In this document: piece by piece, positions 48,202 to 57,298 of the stretch
Layout: each line of letters begins with the position of its first letter
Position numbering within the stretch: position 1 is the stretch's first letter
Origin: Nocardioides currus
Lineage (GTDB): Bacteria > Actinomycetota > Actinomycetes > Propionibacteriales > Nocardioidaceae
Assembly: GCF_003057875.1 (NCBI RefSeq)
Contig: NZ_PYXZ01000005.1
Location: 272,124-336,123 of the forward strand
Reading direction: 5' to 3'
Length of the DNA: 64,000 nt
Position numbers and translations under genes: made by a program
Notes under the pieces: generated by a model
Databases searched by the model: none
What the model was told of the DNA's origin: nothing
Seen by the model: the letters and a program-made list of their open reading frames with translations, nothing else

Positions 48202-48951
48202 CTACGACTCGTGCCGGCCGATCTGCAGCGTCTCGGGCGAGGACGACTGCTGCTCGGCAGGCGTGCAACATACGGCTGCACAGTCCCCACAACCGCAGCC
48301 GGTCGCCTCTGCTCCGTCGGTCCGTGCTGGGGCGCAGCAGCCCTCTCCGCGCCAGGCGTCTCGCCCTTCCTTGACGGCCACGGCAGCGATCACCAGCCCG
48401 GCGAGGGGGTCCGCCCACGTCCAGCCCAGCGTCGCGTTGAGCACGAGTCCGACGAGCAGGACCGCGGACAGGTAGGTGCACAGGAGTGTCTGGGTCGAGT
48501 CGGCGACGACTGCGTTGGAGCCCAGCTCCTTGCCGGTACGGCGTTGGGCCCAGGACAGGAACGGCATGATCGCCAGCGAGAGCGCCGCGAGGACGATCCC
48601 GACGGGCGACGGGTCCGGGGCGTGAGAAGACAGCAGCGCCCGGACCGACTCGAAGCCGACATAGGCGGCCAGCGCGAAGAACGAGAAGGCCATCAGCTTC
48701 AGGGCCTGCTGCTCACGCGTCTCGGGCAGCGGGTGCCGGAACTGCCACAGGATGATCAGGCCGCTCGACACCTCGACGATCGAGTCGAGCCCGAAGCCGA
48801 TCAGGGCCACGGATCCCGCGACCAGTCCGGCGGTGATCGCCACCACGGCCTCGATGACGTTGTAGGTGACCGAGGCGCCCGCCAGCAGTTGCGCGCGGCG
48901 TCCGAGCCTGGCCCGACGTTCCGCGTTCGGGGCGATGTCGAGGCTGGTCAT
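48202..48951 (-). CDS. Cation transporter (CDF-like) with cysteine-rich tail
   Basis: A 249-residue cation-efflux protein with about six helices. Metal-site segments are GFGLDSIVEV (DxxxE) and VVADSTQTLL, so the canonical histidines are missing, as in the small group of CDF-like proteins paired with CmtR sensors. The C-terminus is strongly Cys-rich (GCGCGDCAAVCCTPAEQ and CCAPARTDG), suggesting binding of soft metal such as Cd, Pb, Cu or Hg. Its ATG overlaps the stop of the upstream sensor gene by four bases (ATGA). Confidence 0.85.
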   Translation of the reverse strand: MTSLDIAPNAERRARLGRRAQLLAGASVTYNVIEAVVAITAGLVAGSVALIGFGLDSIVEVSSGLIILWQFRHPLPETREQQALKLMAFSFFALAAYVGFESVRALLSSHAPDPSPVGIVLAALSLAIMPFLSWAQRRTGKELGSNAVVADSTQTLLCTYLSAVLLVGLVLNATLGWTWADPLAGLVIAAVAVKEGRDAWRGEGCCAPARTDGAEATGCGCGDCAAVCCTPAEQQSSSPETLQIGRHES

Positions 48952-49331
48952 CGGATCGCCTCGCCCACGCCGTAGTTGGGGCACAGGGCAACGGCATCAC
49001 CCGTCGCACCGAGGAGCGTCTCGGCCGCCGAGAGCAGGCCGCGGACCTGATCCGGGTAGGTCAGCGAGAACACGGAGGCCCGTCCGTCGGGCCTCGACTT
49101 GACCAGGCCGCAGCCGCGCAGGCAGGCCAGATGCTTCGACACGGTGCTCTGGGCCAGGCCGAGGTGCCCGGTCAGGTCGACCACACGGTGCTCGCCGAGC
49201 AAGAGGTGCCGCAGGATCGCCAGCCGGCTTGGGTCGCTGAAACCGTGGAACAGACTGGCCGCCGGCGCCAGGCCTACCTGCTCGACGTCCGGCTCCGGGG
49301 TGGGGGCGACGACTTCCATATTCATAGCCAT
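48948..49331 (-). CDS. ArsR-family sensor, CmtR type (Cd/Pb)
   Basis: A 127-residue winged-helix repressor. Cysteines C70 and C74 (HLACLRGCGL) and C117 (VALCPNYG) match the layout of the CmtR Cd/Pb sensor (two cysteines four apart in the recognition helix region and one near the C-terminus), unlike the two His-type sensors in this window. It is co-translated with the Cys-rich exporter, so a soft-metal resistance pair is likely. ATG 49331 or ATG 49325; the first is used. Confidence 0.9.
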   Translation of the reverse strand: MAMNMEVVAPTPEPDVEQVGLAPAASLFHGFSDPSRLAILRHLLLGEHRVVDLTGHLGLAQSTVSKHLACLRGCGLVKSRPDGRASVFSLTYPDQVRGLLSAAETLLGATGDAVALCPNYGVGEAIR

Positions 49332-49370
49332 ACGGCGATGTTAGCACCATCCCGAGAGCGCCCGGCCCTC

Positions 49371-49387
49371 TACTACGTTTCATAGTA
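49371..49387 (+). promoter_or_regulatory. Predicted BlaI-type site B (resB-ccsB)
   Basis: TACTACG-TTT-CATAGTA, a 17-bp palindrome-like site in the gap between the cmtR-type sensor (minus) and resB (plus), 46 bases before the resB ATG. Twelve of 14 arm positions agree with TACTATC-N3-GATAGTA. Confidence 0.6.
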
Positions 49388-49433
49388 GTAACGTGTGTGC
49401 CCGACCCCCCGACCAGCCAACCCGAGGCAGGCA

Positions 49434-51053
49434 ATGAGCACCGAGACCAGCCAGCGCGGCTCCCCCAGCAGCGCTCCCGCAGATCCCGCGCCAAGTGCGA
49501 CCGGTTGGGGCTGGGGGCGATGGACGTGGCGAACCATGACCTCGATGCGTACGGCGATCATCCTGCTGACCTTGCTCGCCCTCGCGGCCGTACCCGGCTC
49601 CCTACTCCCCCAACGGAATGTGGCCACGGACCCGGCCGCGGTCGACCGCTTCGTGATGGAGAATCCACACCTTTCGCCTTGGTTGGACCGGCTGGGACTC
49701 TTCGACGTCTACGCCTCCGCTTGGTTCGCGGCCATTTACCTCCTACTGCTGGTGTCGATGACGGGCTGCGTGCTCCCTCGGTGTGCCCGCCTGTGGCGAT
49801 CGGTGCGATCGGCGCCCGTGCGAGCACCCGGCAACCTGGCCCGGATGGAGGGACACGTCGAGTGGACGGCCCACTCTGGCCCCGCCAGCGAAGCTTCCCC
49901 CCAGGTCGCGGCCGCGGACCTGCTCCGCGATCGAGGATTCCGCGTCGAGATCCACGGCAACGAGGTCCGCGCCGAGAAGGGCTACCTCCGCGAACTCGGC
50001 AACCTCGTATTCCACCTGTCGCTACTGGTGCTGCTCGTCGGGGTCGCCGCCGGCCGGCTCTTCGGTTTCGAGGGCCGGGTCGCCCTCGCCGAGGGGGCGA
50101 CCTTCACCAACGTCCGCTCCGAGTACGACGCCTTCACCCCCTCGGTCTGGACCGACGTCGACAACCTGGAGCCCCTGTCCTTCACGCTTGACGACTTCGA
50201 GGCCACGTTTGAGACAACCGGAGCCAAGGCCGGCGAGCCGCGTCGCTTCAATGCCGCGCTGTCGTTTCGGACCGGCACCGGCTCGCCGACCCGCGTGCAG
50301 GACGTGCAGCCCAACCACCCGCTCGACATCAACGAGACGAAGGCATTCCTCACCGGCCACGGCTACGCGCCGGTCGTCACCGTCCGCGACGGTCGAGGAG
50401 ACGTCACCTTCTCCGGACCGGTCATCTTCCTCCCCCGCGACTCGACGTACGCCTCCGACGGTGTCATCAAGGCTCCCGACGCGGTGCCTCAACCGCTCGC
50501 CTTTGAAGGCTTCTTCCTCCCCACCGCGGACATCGACGACCGAGGTCCCTACTCCGCGTTCCCCGACGCCTTCAACCCGGAGCTCTTCCTGACCGCCTTC
50601 ACCGGCGACATGGGCCTGGACGACGGGACCCCACAATCCGTGTTCACTCTGGACAAGACGAACATGGAGCAGGTCACGGGCGAGGACGGGCAACCCCTGG
50701 CACAGGCGCTCGCCGTCGGGGAGACGATGACCCTCCCCGGCGGAGTCGGGACGCTGACCTTCGACAAGGTCGCGCGGTTCGCCAACTTCCAGATCGCCTA
50801 CGACCCGGGCAAGGAGATCTCCCTGCTCGCCGCGCTGATGCTCCTCGCCGGCCTCACGACCTCACTCTCAGTGCGACGCCGCCGGATCTGGCTCAGGGTC
50901 ACCCCCGGAGCGGACGGCGCGGCCGACCACATCGAGGTCGCCGGACAGTCACTCACCCGCTGGCCCCTGAAGCCGGCCGACCTCGATGCGCTGGTCGCCG
51001 CACTGCGGCCCGCGCCGATCAGCACCCCACTGCGGGAAAGGACCCGATCGTGA
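49434..51053 (+). CDS. resB: Cytochrome c biogenesis protein ResB
   Basis: A 539-residue System II (Ccs) protein that works with CcsB/ResC to deliver heme across the membrane and join it to apocytochrome c. It has membrane helices near residues 38-55, 95-115 and 195-215, a large extracytoplasmic domain, and a last helix near the C-terminus (SLLAALMLLAGLTTSLSVR). LPQRNVATDPAAVDRF and EKGYLRELGNLVFHLS are family-like stretches. ATG 49434 is used; a GTG at 49395 is possible. It overlaps ccsB by four bases (GTGA). Confidence 0.94.
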   Translation: MSTETSQRGSPSSAPADPAPSATGWGWGRWTWRTMTSMRTAIILLTLLALAAVPGSLLPQRNVATDPAAVDRFVMENPHLSPWLDRLGLFDVYASAWFAAIYLLLLVSMTGCVLPRCARLWRSVRSAPVRAPGNLARMEGHVEWTAHSGPASEASPQVAAADLLRDRGFRVEIHGNEVRAEKGYLRELGNLVFHLSLLVLLVGVAAGRLFGFEGRVALAEGATFTNVRSEYDAFTPSVWTDVDNLEPLSFTLDDFEATFETTGAKAGEPRRFNAALSFRTGTGSPTRVQDVQPNHPLDINETKAFLTGHGYAPVVTVRDGRGDVTFSGPVIFLPRDSTYASDGVIKAPDAVPQPLAFEGFFLPTADIDDRGPYSAFPDAFNPELFLTAFTGDMGLDDGTPQSVFTLDKTNMEQVTGEDGQPLAQALAVGETMTLPGGVGTLTFDKVARFANFQIAYDPGKEISLLAALMLLAGLTTSLSVRRRRIWLRVTPGADGAADHIEVAGQSLTRWPLKPADLDALVAALRPAPISTPLRERTRS

Positions 51054-52033
51054 TCGACCCGACCATGCTGGCCAGTCTCTCCAACCTCCTCATCTACACA
51101 GCCATCGCCGTGTACGCCGTCGCCTTTCTCACCTACGCCGGCGAGACGGCGCTCCGGACCACACGACGCAGCACCGCGCCGGCATACCTCGGCGTCGGGC
51201 CCGGCGGGCCGGAGCCGTCACCGGAACCGCTGTCATCCGAACCTCTGCTACCCGACCCCCACGACAGGATTCGTCAACGAGCAGACTGGTTGGGCGCAGC
51301 GGGCACCAACGTGACCATCGTCGGTCTCGCGCTCATCGTGACGGCGACCGTGGCGCGCGGGATCGCTGCGCAGAGGGCCCCGTGGGGCAACATGTTCGAG
51401 TTCGCGCTCGTCGGCGCGGTCGCCCTGACCGCTGCCTACCTTGCCTTCCTGGCACGACGCCCGGTGCGCGCGTTCGGGGTGTGGATCGTGGGCCTCGTCC
51501 TCCTGGCCCTCGGCATGGCCGTGACGGTCCTCTACACGCCGGTCGACGCCCTGGTCCCGGTCCTCAACTCCTACTGGCTCGTCATCCATGTCGCCGCCGC
51601 CATCACCGGTGGCGGAATCTTCAGCGTGGGCGCGGTCGCCACGGGCCTTTTCCTCGTCCGCGACCGCGCAGACCGTCGGGGACCGACAAGTGGACGACGG
51701 CGCTACGCCGACGCGCTGCCCACCTCGACGACTCTCGCGCAGGTCATGCACGCGGCTCACATGCTCGCGTTCCCGATCTGGACCTTCGCCGTCCTCGCGG
51801 GCGCGGTGTGGGCGGAGAACTCCTGGGGGCGCTACTGGGGCTGGGATCCCAAGGAGACCTGGGCGTTCATCACCTGGGTGCTCTATGCCGCCTACCTGCA
51901 CGCCGAGTCCACCGCCGGCTGGCGGGGTCGTAGGGCGGCACTGTTCGCGCTGGGCGGGTACGCCGCGTTCCTGTTCAACTTCTTCGGGGTCAACCTCTGG
52001 ATCAGCGGCCTGCACTCCTACGCGGGAGTGTGA
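51050..52033 (+). CDS. ccsB: Cytochrome c biogenesis protein CcsB (ResC)
   Basis: A 327-residue heme-handling membrane protein with about eight helices. The tryptophan-rich WWD motif is WGRYWGWDPKETWAF at 259-273. Candidate heme-ligand histidines are H180, H234/H237 and H286. With ResB it forms the synthetase for covalent c-heme attachment outside the cell; CcdA and TlpA in the same region keep apocytochrome thiols reduced. GTG start in a four-base overlap with resB. The next gene overlaps its stop as well. Confidence 0.95.
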   Translation: MIDPTMLASLSNLLIYTAIAVYAVAFLTYAGETALRTTRRSTAPAYLGVGPGGPEPSPEPLSSEPLLPDPHDRIRQRADWLGAAGTNVTIVGLALIVTATVARGIAAQRAPWGNMFEFALVGAVALTAAYLAFLARRPVRAFGVWIVGLVLLALGMAVTVLYTPVDALVPVLNSYWLVIHVAAAITGGGIFSVGAVATGLFLVRDRADRRGPTSGRRRYADALPTSTTLAQVMHAAHMLAFPIWTFAVLAGAVWAENSWGRYWGWDPKETWAFITWVLYAAYLHAESTAGWRGRRAALFALGGYAAFLFNFFGVNLWISGLHSYAGV

Positions 52034-52197
52034 CGGTGGGCGCGATCCTCACGGGCGCATCGGCTGCGTCGATCGTCTCAGCGGAGTCCTCCGCCACCAG
52101 CGACACGTTGTCGACGGTCGTGATCGGCGTCTTCACGCTGGTCACCACGGTCGTGGTCATGTACCTCCTCGCCGGCGGACGCTCGCGAGACGACTGA
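52030..52197 (+). CDS. Small membrane protein in the resB-ccsB operon
   Basis: A 55-residue reading frame that starts GTG in a four-base overlap with ccsB (GTGA) and ends TGA at 52195-52197. The protein is polar and Ser/Ala/Thr-rich at first, then has one helix (TLSTVVIGVFTLVTTVVVMY) and a short basic-acidic tail (GGRSRDD). Too small for most gene finders. The overlap and position suggest a real accessory subunit of the Ccs complex or of a cytochrome, but no family is recognised. Confidence 0.65.
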   Translation: MTVGAILTGASAASIVSAESSATSDTLSTVVIGVFTLVTTVVVMYLLAGGRSRDD

Positions 52198-52220
52198 TCA
52201 GCGGCACCACCTCGGCGATC

Positions 52221-52237
52221 TACGAAGGAAGATAGTA
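52221..52237 (+). promoter_or_regulatory. Predicted BlaI-type site C (copC-copD)
   Basis: TACGAAG-GAA-GATAGTA in the gap before copC. The right arm is exact, the left arm keeps TAC but is otherwise degenerate. It lies 24 bases before GTG 52262 and 60 bases before GTG 52298. Confidence 0.5.
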
Positions 52238-52297
52238 GATTGCCTTGCTCGTCCCTCGAGTGTGTTCGCACCCTCCGTTACAGGAAAGGCCCGCGCC

Positions 52298-52963
52298 GTG
52301 AACGTGCCCTCGCACGATGTTTCGAGGTTGCCGCGAACTCTCCTTCGATCACGACGAGGTCTTGTCTTCCTGTTGCTGGGAGTGGGCATGGTTGCCAGCA
52401 CCTCAGTACCGGCATCCGCCCACACCGACCTGGTGTCCTCCTCGCCCGCGGCCGAGGCGGTTCTTCCCGCGCCACCTCGGGCCATCGAACTGACGTTCAG
52501 CGAGGAGGTCGACCCCGACTTCGTGACGGTGATCGCGACCGTCGACGACGATGCCGCAGGACCGAGGCGGCTCGCGCTGGTCACGGACGAGCCGGCCCCG
52601 ACCATCACGGCCGACATACCGCCCCTGCCAACAGTCGCGGGTGACACACGGTGGCGAGTCGACTATCGGGTGACCTCCGTCGACGGCCATCCCATCCAGG
52701 GGACCATTCGCTTCACGGTGCAGGCCGCCGGCCGGTCGACACCGTCCGATGCCTTCACCCCTGAGGCAACCCCACCCACCCCGGCCTCCTCCCAGCCCGC
52801 GCAGGTCGACGACGGACCCGATGCGACGGAGTCGTTGGGGCACTGGATTCGCGTGCTGTTCGCGCTGGGGCTGCTGCTCCTCGCTGTTCCGGTTGTGCTC
52901 GTCGTCGTCCGACGTGTCAGGGCTGAGGAACAGGCCAGCAACTCGACGAGCGACCACCCGTGA
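52298..52963 (+). CDS. copC: CopC-domain copper-binding protein, membrane-anchored
   Basis: A 221-residue protein with a signal peptide ending at VPASA and a mature N-terminal histidine (HTDLVSSSPA), the hallmark of Cu(II)-binding CopC, whose first residue binds copper. A second ligand histidine is in VTSVDGHPIQG. The domain ends near residue 130; a Pro/Thr linker and a C-terminal helix (IRVLFALGLLLLAVPVVLVVV) follow. It precedes and overlaps copD by four bases. GTG 52298 is chosen; GTG 52262, only 24 bases after site C, would extend the N-terminus by 12 residues. Confidence 0.9.
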   Translation: MNVPSHDVSRLPRTLLRSRRGLVFLLLGVGMVASTSVPASAHTDLVSSSPAAEAVLPAPPRAIELTFSEEVDPDFVTVIATVDDDAAGPRRLALVTDEPAPTITADIPPLPTVAGDTRWRVDYRVTSVDGHPIQGTIRFTVQAAGRSTPSDAFTPEATPPTPASSQPAQVDDGPDATESLGHWIRVLFALGLLLLAVPVVLVVVRRVRAEEQASNSTSDHP

Positions 52964-54996
52964 GCGACCCTGCCCGCATGCTGCGTGTCGCCGGGCTGCT
53001 GGCGCTAGGGCCGGCAGTCACCATGGCGCTCCTGGCAGTCACCGGGGTCTTCGAGCCCCAGCAGGTCCCAGGCCTCCCGGATCCGGGTTCGCTCACCCGC
53101 TACGGGCTCCCACTGACCCAGGTCATACGCGACATCAGCGCGGGCATCACGCTCGGCGCCCTCGTCACAGCCGCGGTCTGCCTGCCCGCGGCGGGAGACC
53201 GCAGCGGACGGGTCAGCCCAGCCCAGCGGTCACTGCTGGACGTCGTCGTGGTGAGCGCGAGCACGTGGACGTGGACGTGCCTGGTGCTCGTCGGGCTCAC
53301 CCAGTCGGACGCGTTGGGCACCCCCGTGTCGTCGCCGGGCTTCCTGCAGCAGGCCGTCTTCTTCGCGCAGAACTTCGACCTGGGCCGCTACCTGACCGTC
53401 TCGGCTGGCCTGGCGGCGGTGCTGGCCGCGTGCGCACTCGGAGTGCGAACGGCCACCGGGGTCGGCCTGCTCGTGGTCGTTGCCCTGTCCGCGATGTGGC
53501 CGCTGGCGCTGACCGGTCACGCCGCCGGCAGTCTCGACCACGACAACACAGTCAACCTCCAGGCCATGCACATCATCGGCACAGCGGTGTGGGCGGGTGG
53601 CCTGGTGGCGCTGGTCGTCGTCCGGCGACAGCTCGACCGGCCAGCGCTCGTGGCTGTGACGCGTCGCTTCTCCACCTTGGCCGGCTGCTGCCTCGTGCTC
53701 GTCGCGGTGTCCGGGGTGCTCGGTGCCCTGCTGCGCCTCCCCTCGCTCGAGTCGTTGCGGTCGCCGTACGGCGCCGTGCTGGCCGTTAAGGTCGGCGCAC
53801 TCCTCGCGCTCGGTGCACTGGGGTGGTGGCAGCGACGCGTCGGGATCGCCCGTCTCGAGGACAGCCAGACCAGTGCGTTCGCTCGGGTCGTCACCACCGA
53901 ACTCGTGGTGCTGGCGTCTGCCGCGGGGGCCGGGGTCGCGCTGAGCCGCACCGCGCCCCCCACCCTCCCGGGAGCAGAGGTCCCCCTCACACCTGCTCGG
54001 GCCCAGCTCGGCCACGATCTCCCCCCTCCACTGGGGGCGACCGAGTGGTTCACCCAGTGGCGACCAGACTCGCTGTGGCTGCCCGTCGCGATCGCCCTCG
54101 TGCTTGTCTACGTCGTCGCGGTCCGGAAGCTGTCAGCCCGAGGCGACGGGTGGCCCGCGGGCCGAACCGTGGCCTGGATCTTCGGCTGGGTGCTGTTCGT
54201 CTGGGCGACGAGCGGGGCACCCGGGGCCTACGGTCGGGTCCTCTTCAGCATGCACATGGTCCAGCACATGACGATCGCGCTGGCCGTGCCCACCTTCCTG
54301 GTCCTCGGAGCACCTGTAACCCTGGCCCTCCGCGCACTACGCCGACGCGACGACGGCTCGATGGGGCCACGGGAATGGCTGCTGAGGGTCGTCCACTCCG
54401 GTCCCGCCCGGTTGGCGGGGTCTCCGATCGTGGCCGCCGCCCTCGTCGTCGTGAGTCTCGTGGTCTTCTACTACTCCTCGCTCTTCGAGCTCTCACTCCG
54501 CACGCACACGATGCACCTGCTCATGACGGCACACTTCACGATCACCGGCTACCTCTTCGCCAACTGCCTGGTCGGCATCGACCCCGGGCCTCGACGGCCG
54601 CCCTATCCGCTCCGGGTGCTGCTCATCCTCGTGACCTTCGGCCTGCACGCGCTGTTCTCGGTCTCGCTGATGGCCAGCGACCAAGTGCTCGCGCGTTCAT
54701 GGTTCGAACCCCTAGGACGCACATGGGGCCGATCACTCGCGGACGACCAGTACCTCGGCGCGTCGCTCGGCTGGGCGCTCGGCGACTACCCGCTCGCAAT
54801 CCTCGCGGCCGCCCTGGTCGCCTCCTGGGTGCACGCGGATCGTCGTGAGCGGCGACGGCTGGACCGGCGGGCCGATCGAGACGGGGATCGGGACCGCACG
54901 GACTACAACGACTACCTAGCCCGCCTGTCGCGATCAGCCCTGGGCTCTCCCCGTAGTGCCGACGGTGCGCCGGCGGAGGACTCGGAACGCTCCTAG
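52960..54996 (+). CDS. CopD / CtaG fusion: copper import plus cytochrome oxidase assembly-type membrane protein
   Basis: A 678-residue protein with about fifteen helices. The N-terminal half is CopD-like (helices with LTGHAAGSLDHDNTV and GVLGALLRLPSLESL). The C-terminal half is the caa3-type CtaG domain (VLFSMHMVQHMTIALAVPTF, histidine pairs likely for metal). CtaG helps deliver copper to cytochrome oxidase, so copper capture by CopC may feed both. The GTG start overlaps copC. Its 3' end overlaps the end of the convergent lnt by 63 bp. Confidence 0.92.
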   Translation: MSDPARMLRVAGLLALGPAVTMALLAVTGVFEPQQVPGLPDPGSLTRYGLPLTQVIRDISAGITLGALVTAAVCLPAAGDRSGRVSPAQRSLLDVVVVSASTWTWTCLVLVGLTQSDALGTPVSSPGFLQQAVFFAQNFDLGRYLTVSAGLAAVLAACALGVRTATGVGLLVVVALSAMWPLALTGHAAGSLDHDNTVNLQAMHIIGTAVWAGGLVALVVVRRQLDRPALVAVTRRFSTLAGCCLVLVAVSGVLGALLRLPSLESLRSPYGAVLAVKVGALLALGALGWWQRRVGIARLEDSQTSAFARVVTTELVVLASAAGAGVALSRTAPPTLPGAEVPLTPARAQLGHDLPPPLGATEWFTQWRPDSLWLPVAIALVLVYVVAVRKLSARGDGWPAGRTVAWIFGWVLFVWATSGAPGAYGRVLFSMHMVQHMTIALAVPTFLVLGAPVTLALRALRRRDDGSMGPREWLLRVVHSGPARLAGSPIVAAALVVVSLVVFYYSSLFELSLRTHTMHLLMTAHFTITGYLFANCLVGIDPGPRRPPYPLRVLLILVTFGLHALFSVSLMASDQVLARSWFEPLGRTWGRSLADDQYLGASLGWALGDYPLAILAAALVASWVHADRRERRRLDRRADRDGDRDRTDYNDYLARLSRSALGSPRSADGAPAEDSERS

Positions 54997-56475
54997 CTTC
55001 CACGCCCCGACCACTGCACCGACCAGCGACAGCAGGACGGCGATCCGGGCGGGGACGGTCTCCCACCGCACGGCCGGCGTCACGTCGTCGGACACGGGCA
55101 GTCGCGCGCTCAGGACTGCCGTCCGTTCTCGGGGAGCGCGTTCGATCACCGTGCCGTCCGGCGCGATCAATGCAGTGATCCCATTGGTCGACGCCACTGC
55201 CACGGCGCGTTGCGTCTCCAGAGCGCGGGCCCGCGTCATGGCGAACTGCTGGTCGAGCTGGGCGGTTCCGGTGAAGCTGGCGTTGCTGGTCTGCACGATC
55301 ACCAGCTCGGCGCCGTTGCGAACCTGTGCCGCGATGACGTCGTCGTAGGCCACGTCGAAGCAGATGGCGTCCGCGACGGTCGTGCCGTCGACATCGAGGG
55401 GCTGCACCGACGTGCCGGGGAGCATGTCGCGCCGGATCTCGGCCAGTCGAGGCGAGATCGATCCGAGGTAGCGGCGGAACGGGATGTACTCGCCGAACGG
55501 CACGGGATGGTGCTTGGTGTACGTGGCGGCCGAGGGACCCGAGCCAGCCCACACGATTCCCTGGTTGAGCACAGTGTCCGGCGTCGGGCCGTCCACCATC
55601 GCACCGACCACCACTGGCACTCCGATCGCCTCCACGGCCGACTCGATCGCAGCCCGCGCGCGTCCATCGCGCATCGGGTCGACCGCCGTCGAGTTCTCGG
55701 GCCACACCACGATGTCCGGGCGAGGCGTGGCACCCTGCTCCACCCGTCGCGCCAGCGCCATCGTGGCCAGCGCATGGTTGTCGGTCACTTGACGGTGGTT
55801 CGCCGCCAGCTGCCGGCCATCGCCCGGGACGCCTCCCTGGACCACCGCGACAACCACCGACGAGTCGAGCTGACCGCTGCGCGCACCGAGCGCGGGTACG
55901 AGACCAAGCACCAGCAACAGACTCGCGCCCAGCAACCCACGGATCCGGGCACGACCAGCGAGGCGGACTGCGTCAGCCAGTGCTGCCGCCACCGTCGCGA
56001 GCAGCACGCCCGTCCCGGCGACACCGAGCACGGGCAACAGGCCACTCCAGGGCGTGTCCAGGACCGCGAACCCGATCCGGCCCCACGGCAGGCCTCCCCA
56101 CGGCCAGGTCGACCGGGCCGTCTCGGCCGTCACCCAAGCCAGACCGAACCACACGCTGGCGACCGGCAACCGGCGGGTCAGGTACGCGACGAATCCGAGG
56201 GCACCGAACCAAGCCGCCTGGACCAGGACCACCGCGGCCCATGCCGCCGGCCCGATCGACTGGGTCAACCACCACAGAAGGAGTCCCTGGAACGACAGAC
56301 CGAAGACGAATCCGAGAACCACGCTGCGGCGCAGGGACGCATCGTCCAGCGCTAGCACGAACAGCGTGGGTCCCACGACGACCAGTGGCAACACGGCGTA
56401 CGGCTCGAACGCCAAGGCCAGCGCCCCGCCGCCCGAGCCCGCCAAGGCGATGGCACCGGCGGGCCCACCCCTCAC
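54934..56475 (-). CDS. lnt: Apolipoprotein N-acyltransferase Lnt
   Basis: A 513-residue enzyme with about eight helices and an extracytoplasmic nitrilase-type domain that adds the third fatty acid to lipoproteins. Catalytic residues are visible: Glu in VVWPENSTAVD, Lys in TYTKHHPVPFGEY and Cys in AICFDVAYD. GTG 56475 overlaps the ccdA stop (GTGA), so ccdA-lnt is one operon that shares the BlaI site D upstream. An accessory lnt, likely separate from a housekeeping copy. Confidence 0.93.
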   Translation of the reverse strand: MRGGPAGAIALAGSGGGALALAFEPYAVLPLVVVGPTLFVLALDDASLRRSVVLGFVFGLSFQGLLLWWLTQSIGPAAWAAVVLVQAAWFGALGFVAYLTRRLPVASVWFGLAWVTAETARSTWPWGGLPWGRIGFAVLDTPWSGLLPVLGVAGTGVLLATVAAALADAVRLAGRARIRGLLGASLLLVLGLVPALGARSGQLDSSVVVAVVQGGVPGDGRQLAANHRQVTDNHALATMALARRVEQGATPRPDIVVWPENSTAVDPMRDGRARAAIESAVEAIGVPVVVGAMVDGPTPDTVLNQGIVWAGSGPSAATYTKHHPVPFGEYIPFRRYLGSISPRLAEIRRDMLPGTSVQPLDVDGTTVADAICFDVAYDDVIAAQVRNGAELVIVQTSNASFTGTAQLDQQFAMTRARALETQRAVAVASTNGITALIAPDGTVIERAPRERTAVLSARLPVSDDVTPAVRWETVPARIAVLLSLVGAVVGAWKLGAFRVLRRRTVGTTGRAQG

Positions 56476-57269
56476 AGGGGAGCTCGCCAGCCGCTGATCA
56501 GCCCCTGCAGTTCGGCGGTCGCCACCGACCAGATGCCGAGGAGCTGGGCCAGTCCGATCAGGACGAGGAAGATCCCGCCAGCTCGCGTAACCAGCACCAG
56601 GTGGGCCCGGACCCAACCGAACGTCCGGCCCGCTCGGCCGAACGAGAAGGCGGCCACGAGGAACGGCAGCCCCAGGCCAAGGCTGTAGACGAAGGTCAGC
56701 AACGCACCCCGCTCAGCCGTCGCCGCTGTGGTGGACAGGGTCAGGACCGCGGCCAGCGTCGGGCCGATGCACGGCGTCCATCCGATGGCGAAGAGACCGC
56801 CGAGCACTGGGGCGCCGGCCAGGCCGATGCGAGGCGACACACGAGGTCGATAGGTTCCGCTCAGTGCCGTGATCCGGGCGAACGCACCGAGGAATGCGAG
56901 TCCCATGAGCAGCGTGATCGCGCCGGAGACCCGGATCAACAGCTCCTGGTGGGAGACCAGCGCCCGCCCGAGCTGCCCGAAGGCAGCGCCGTAGGCCGTG
57001 AAGACGGTCGAGAAGCCCAGGACGAACAACACCGTGCCTGCGACGACGCGTCCCGCGCCCTGAGGGCGGTAGCCAGAGACGGGTCCGCCTTTGACGTCCC
57101 TGCCGTCGGCGAGTCCGGAGACGTATCCGAGGTAGACGGGCACGAGGGGCAAGCAGCACGGGGAGAAGAACGACACGAGGCCAGCAACGGCTGCCACGAC
57201 GAGCGCCAGCACGAGCGGGCCCGAGAGAACGGCTTCCTGCAAGTTGCCGACAAGCTGCGGGACAGGCAT
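56472..57269 (-). CDS. ccdA: Thiol-disulfide transporter CcdA
   Basis: A 265-residue DsbD-gamma-like membrane protein with six helices that carries reducing power from cytoplasmic thioredoxin to the outside. Active-site cysteines: C38/C39 in FFSPCCLPLVPVYLGYV and C167 in GWTPCIGPTLAAVL. It would reduce TlpA (at 58730) and apocytochrome c. ATG 57269 is chosen; longer readings run into the blaI promoter. It is divergent from blaI with the perfect palindrome between. Confidence 0.95.
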   Translation of the reverse strand: MPVPQLVGNLQEAVLSGPLVLALVVAAVAGLVSFFSPCCLPLVPVYLGYVSGLADGRDVKGGPVSGYRPQGAGRVVAGTVLFVLGFSTVFTAYGAAFGQLGRALVSHQELLIRVSGAITLLMGLAFLGAFARITALSGTYRPRVSPRIGLAGAPVLGGLFAIGWTPCIGPTLAAVLTLSTTAATAERGALLTFVYSLGLGLPFLVAAFSFGRAGRTFGWVRAHLVLVTRAGGIFLVLIGLAQLLGIWSVATAELQGLISGWRAPL

Positions 57270-57298
57270 CGTGACCTCGGAAGGGTGGGCGACGGGAC

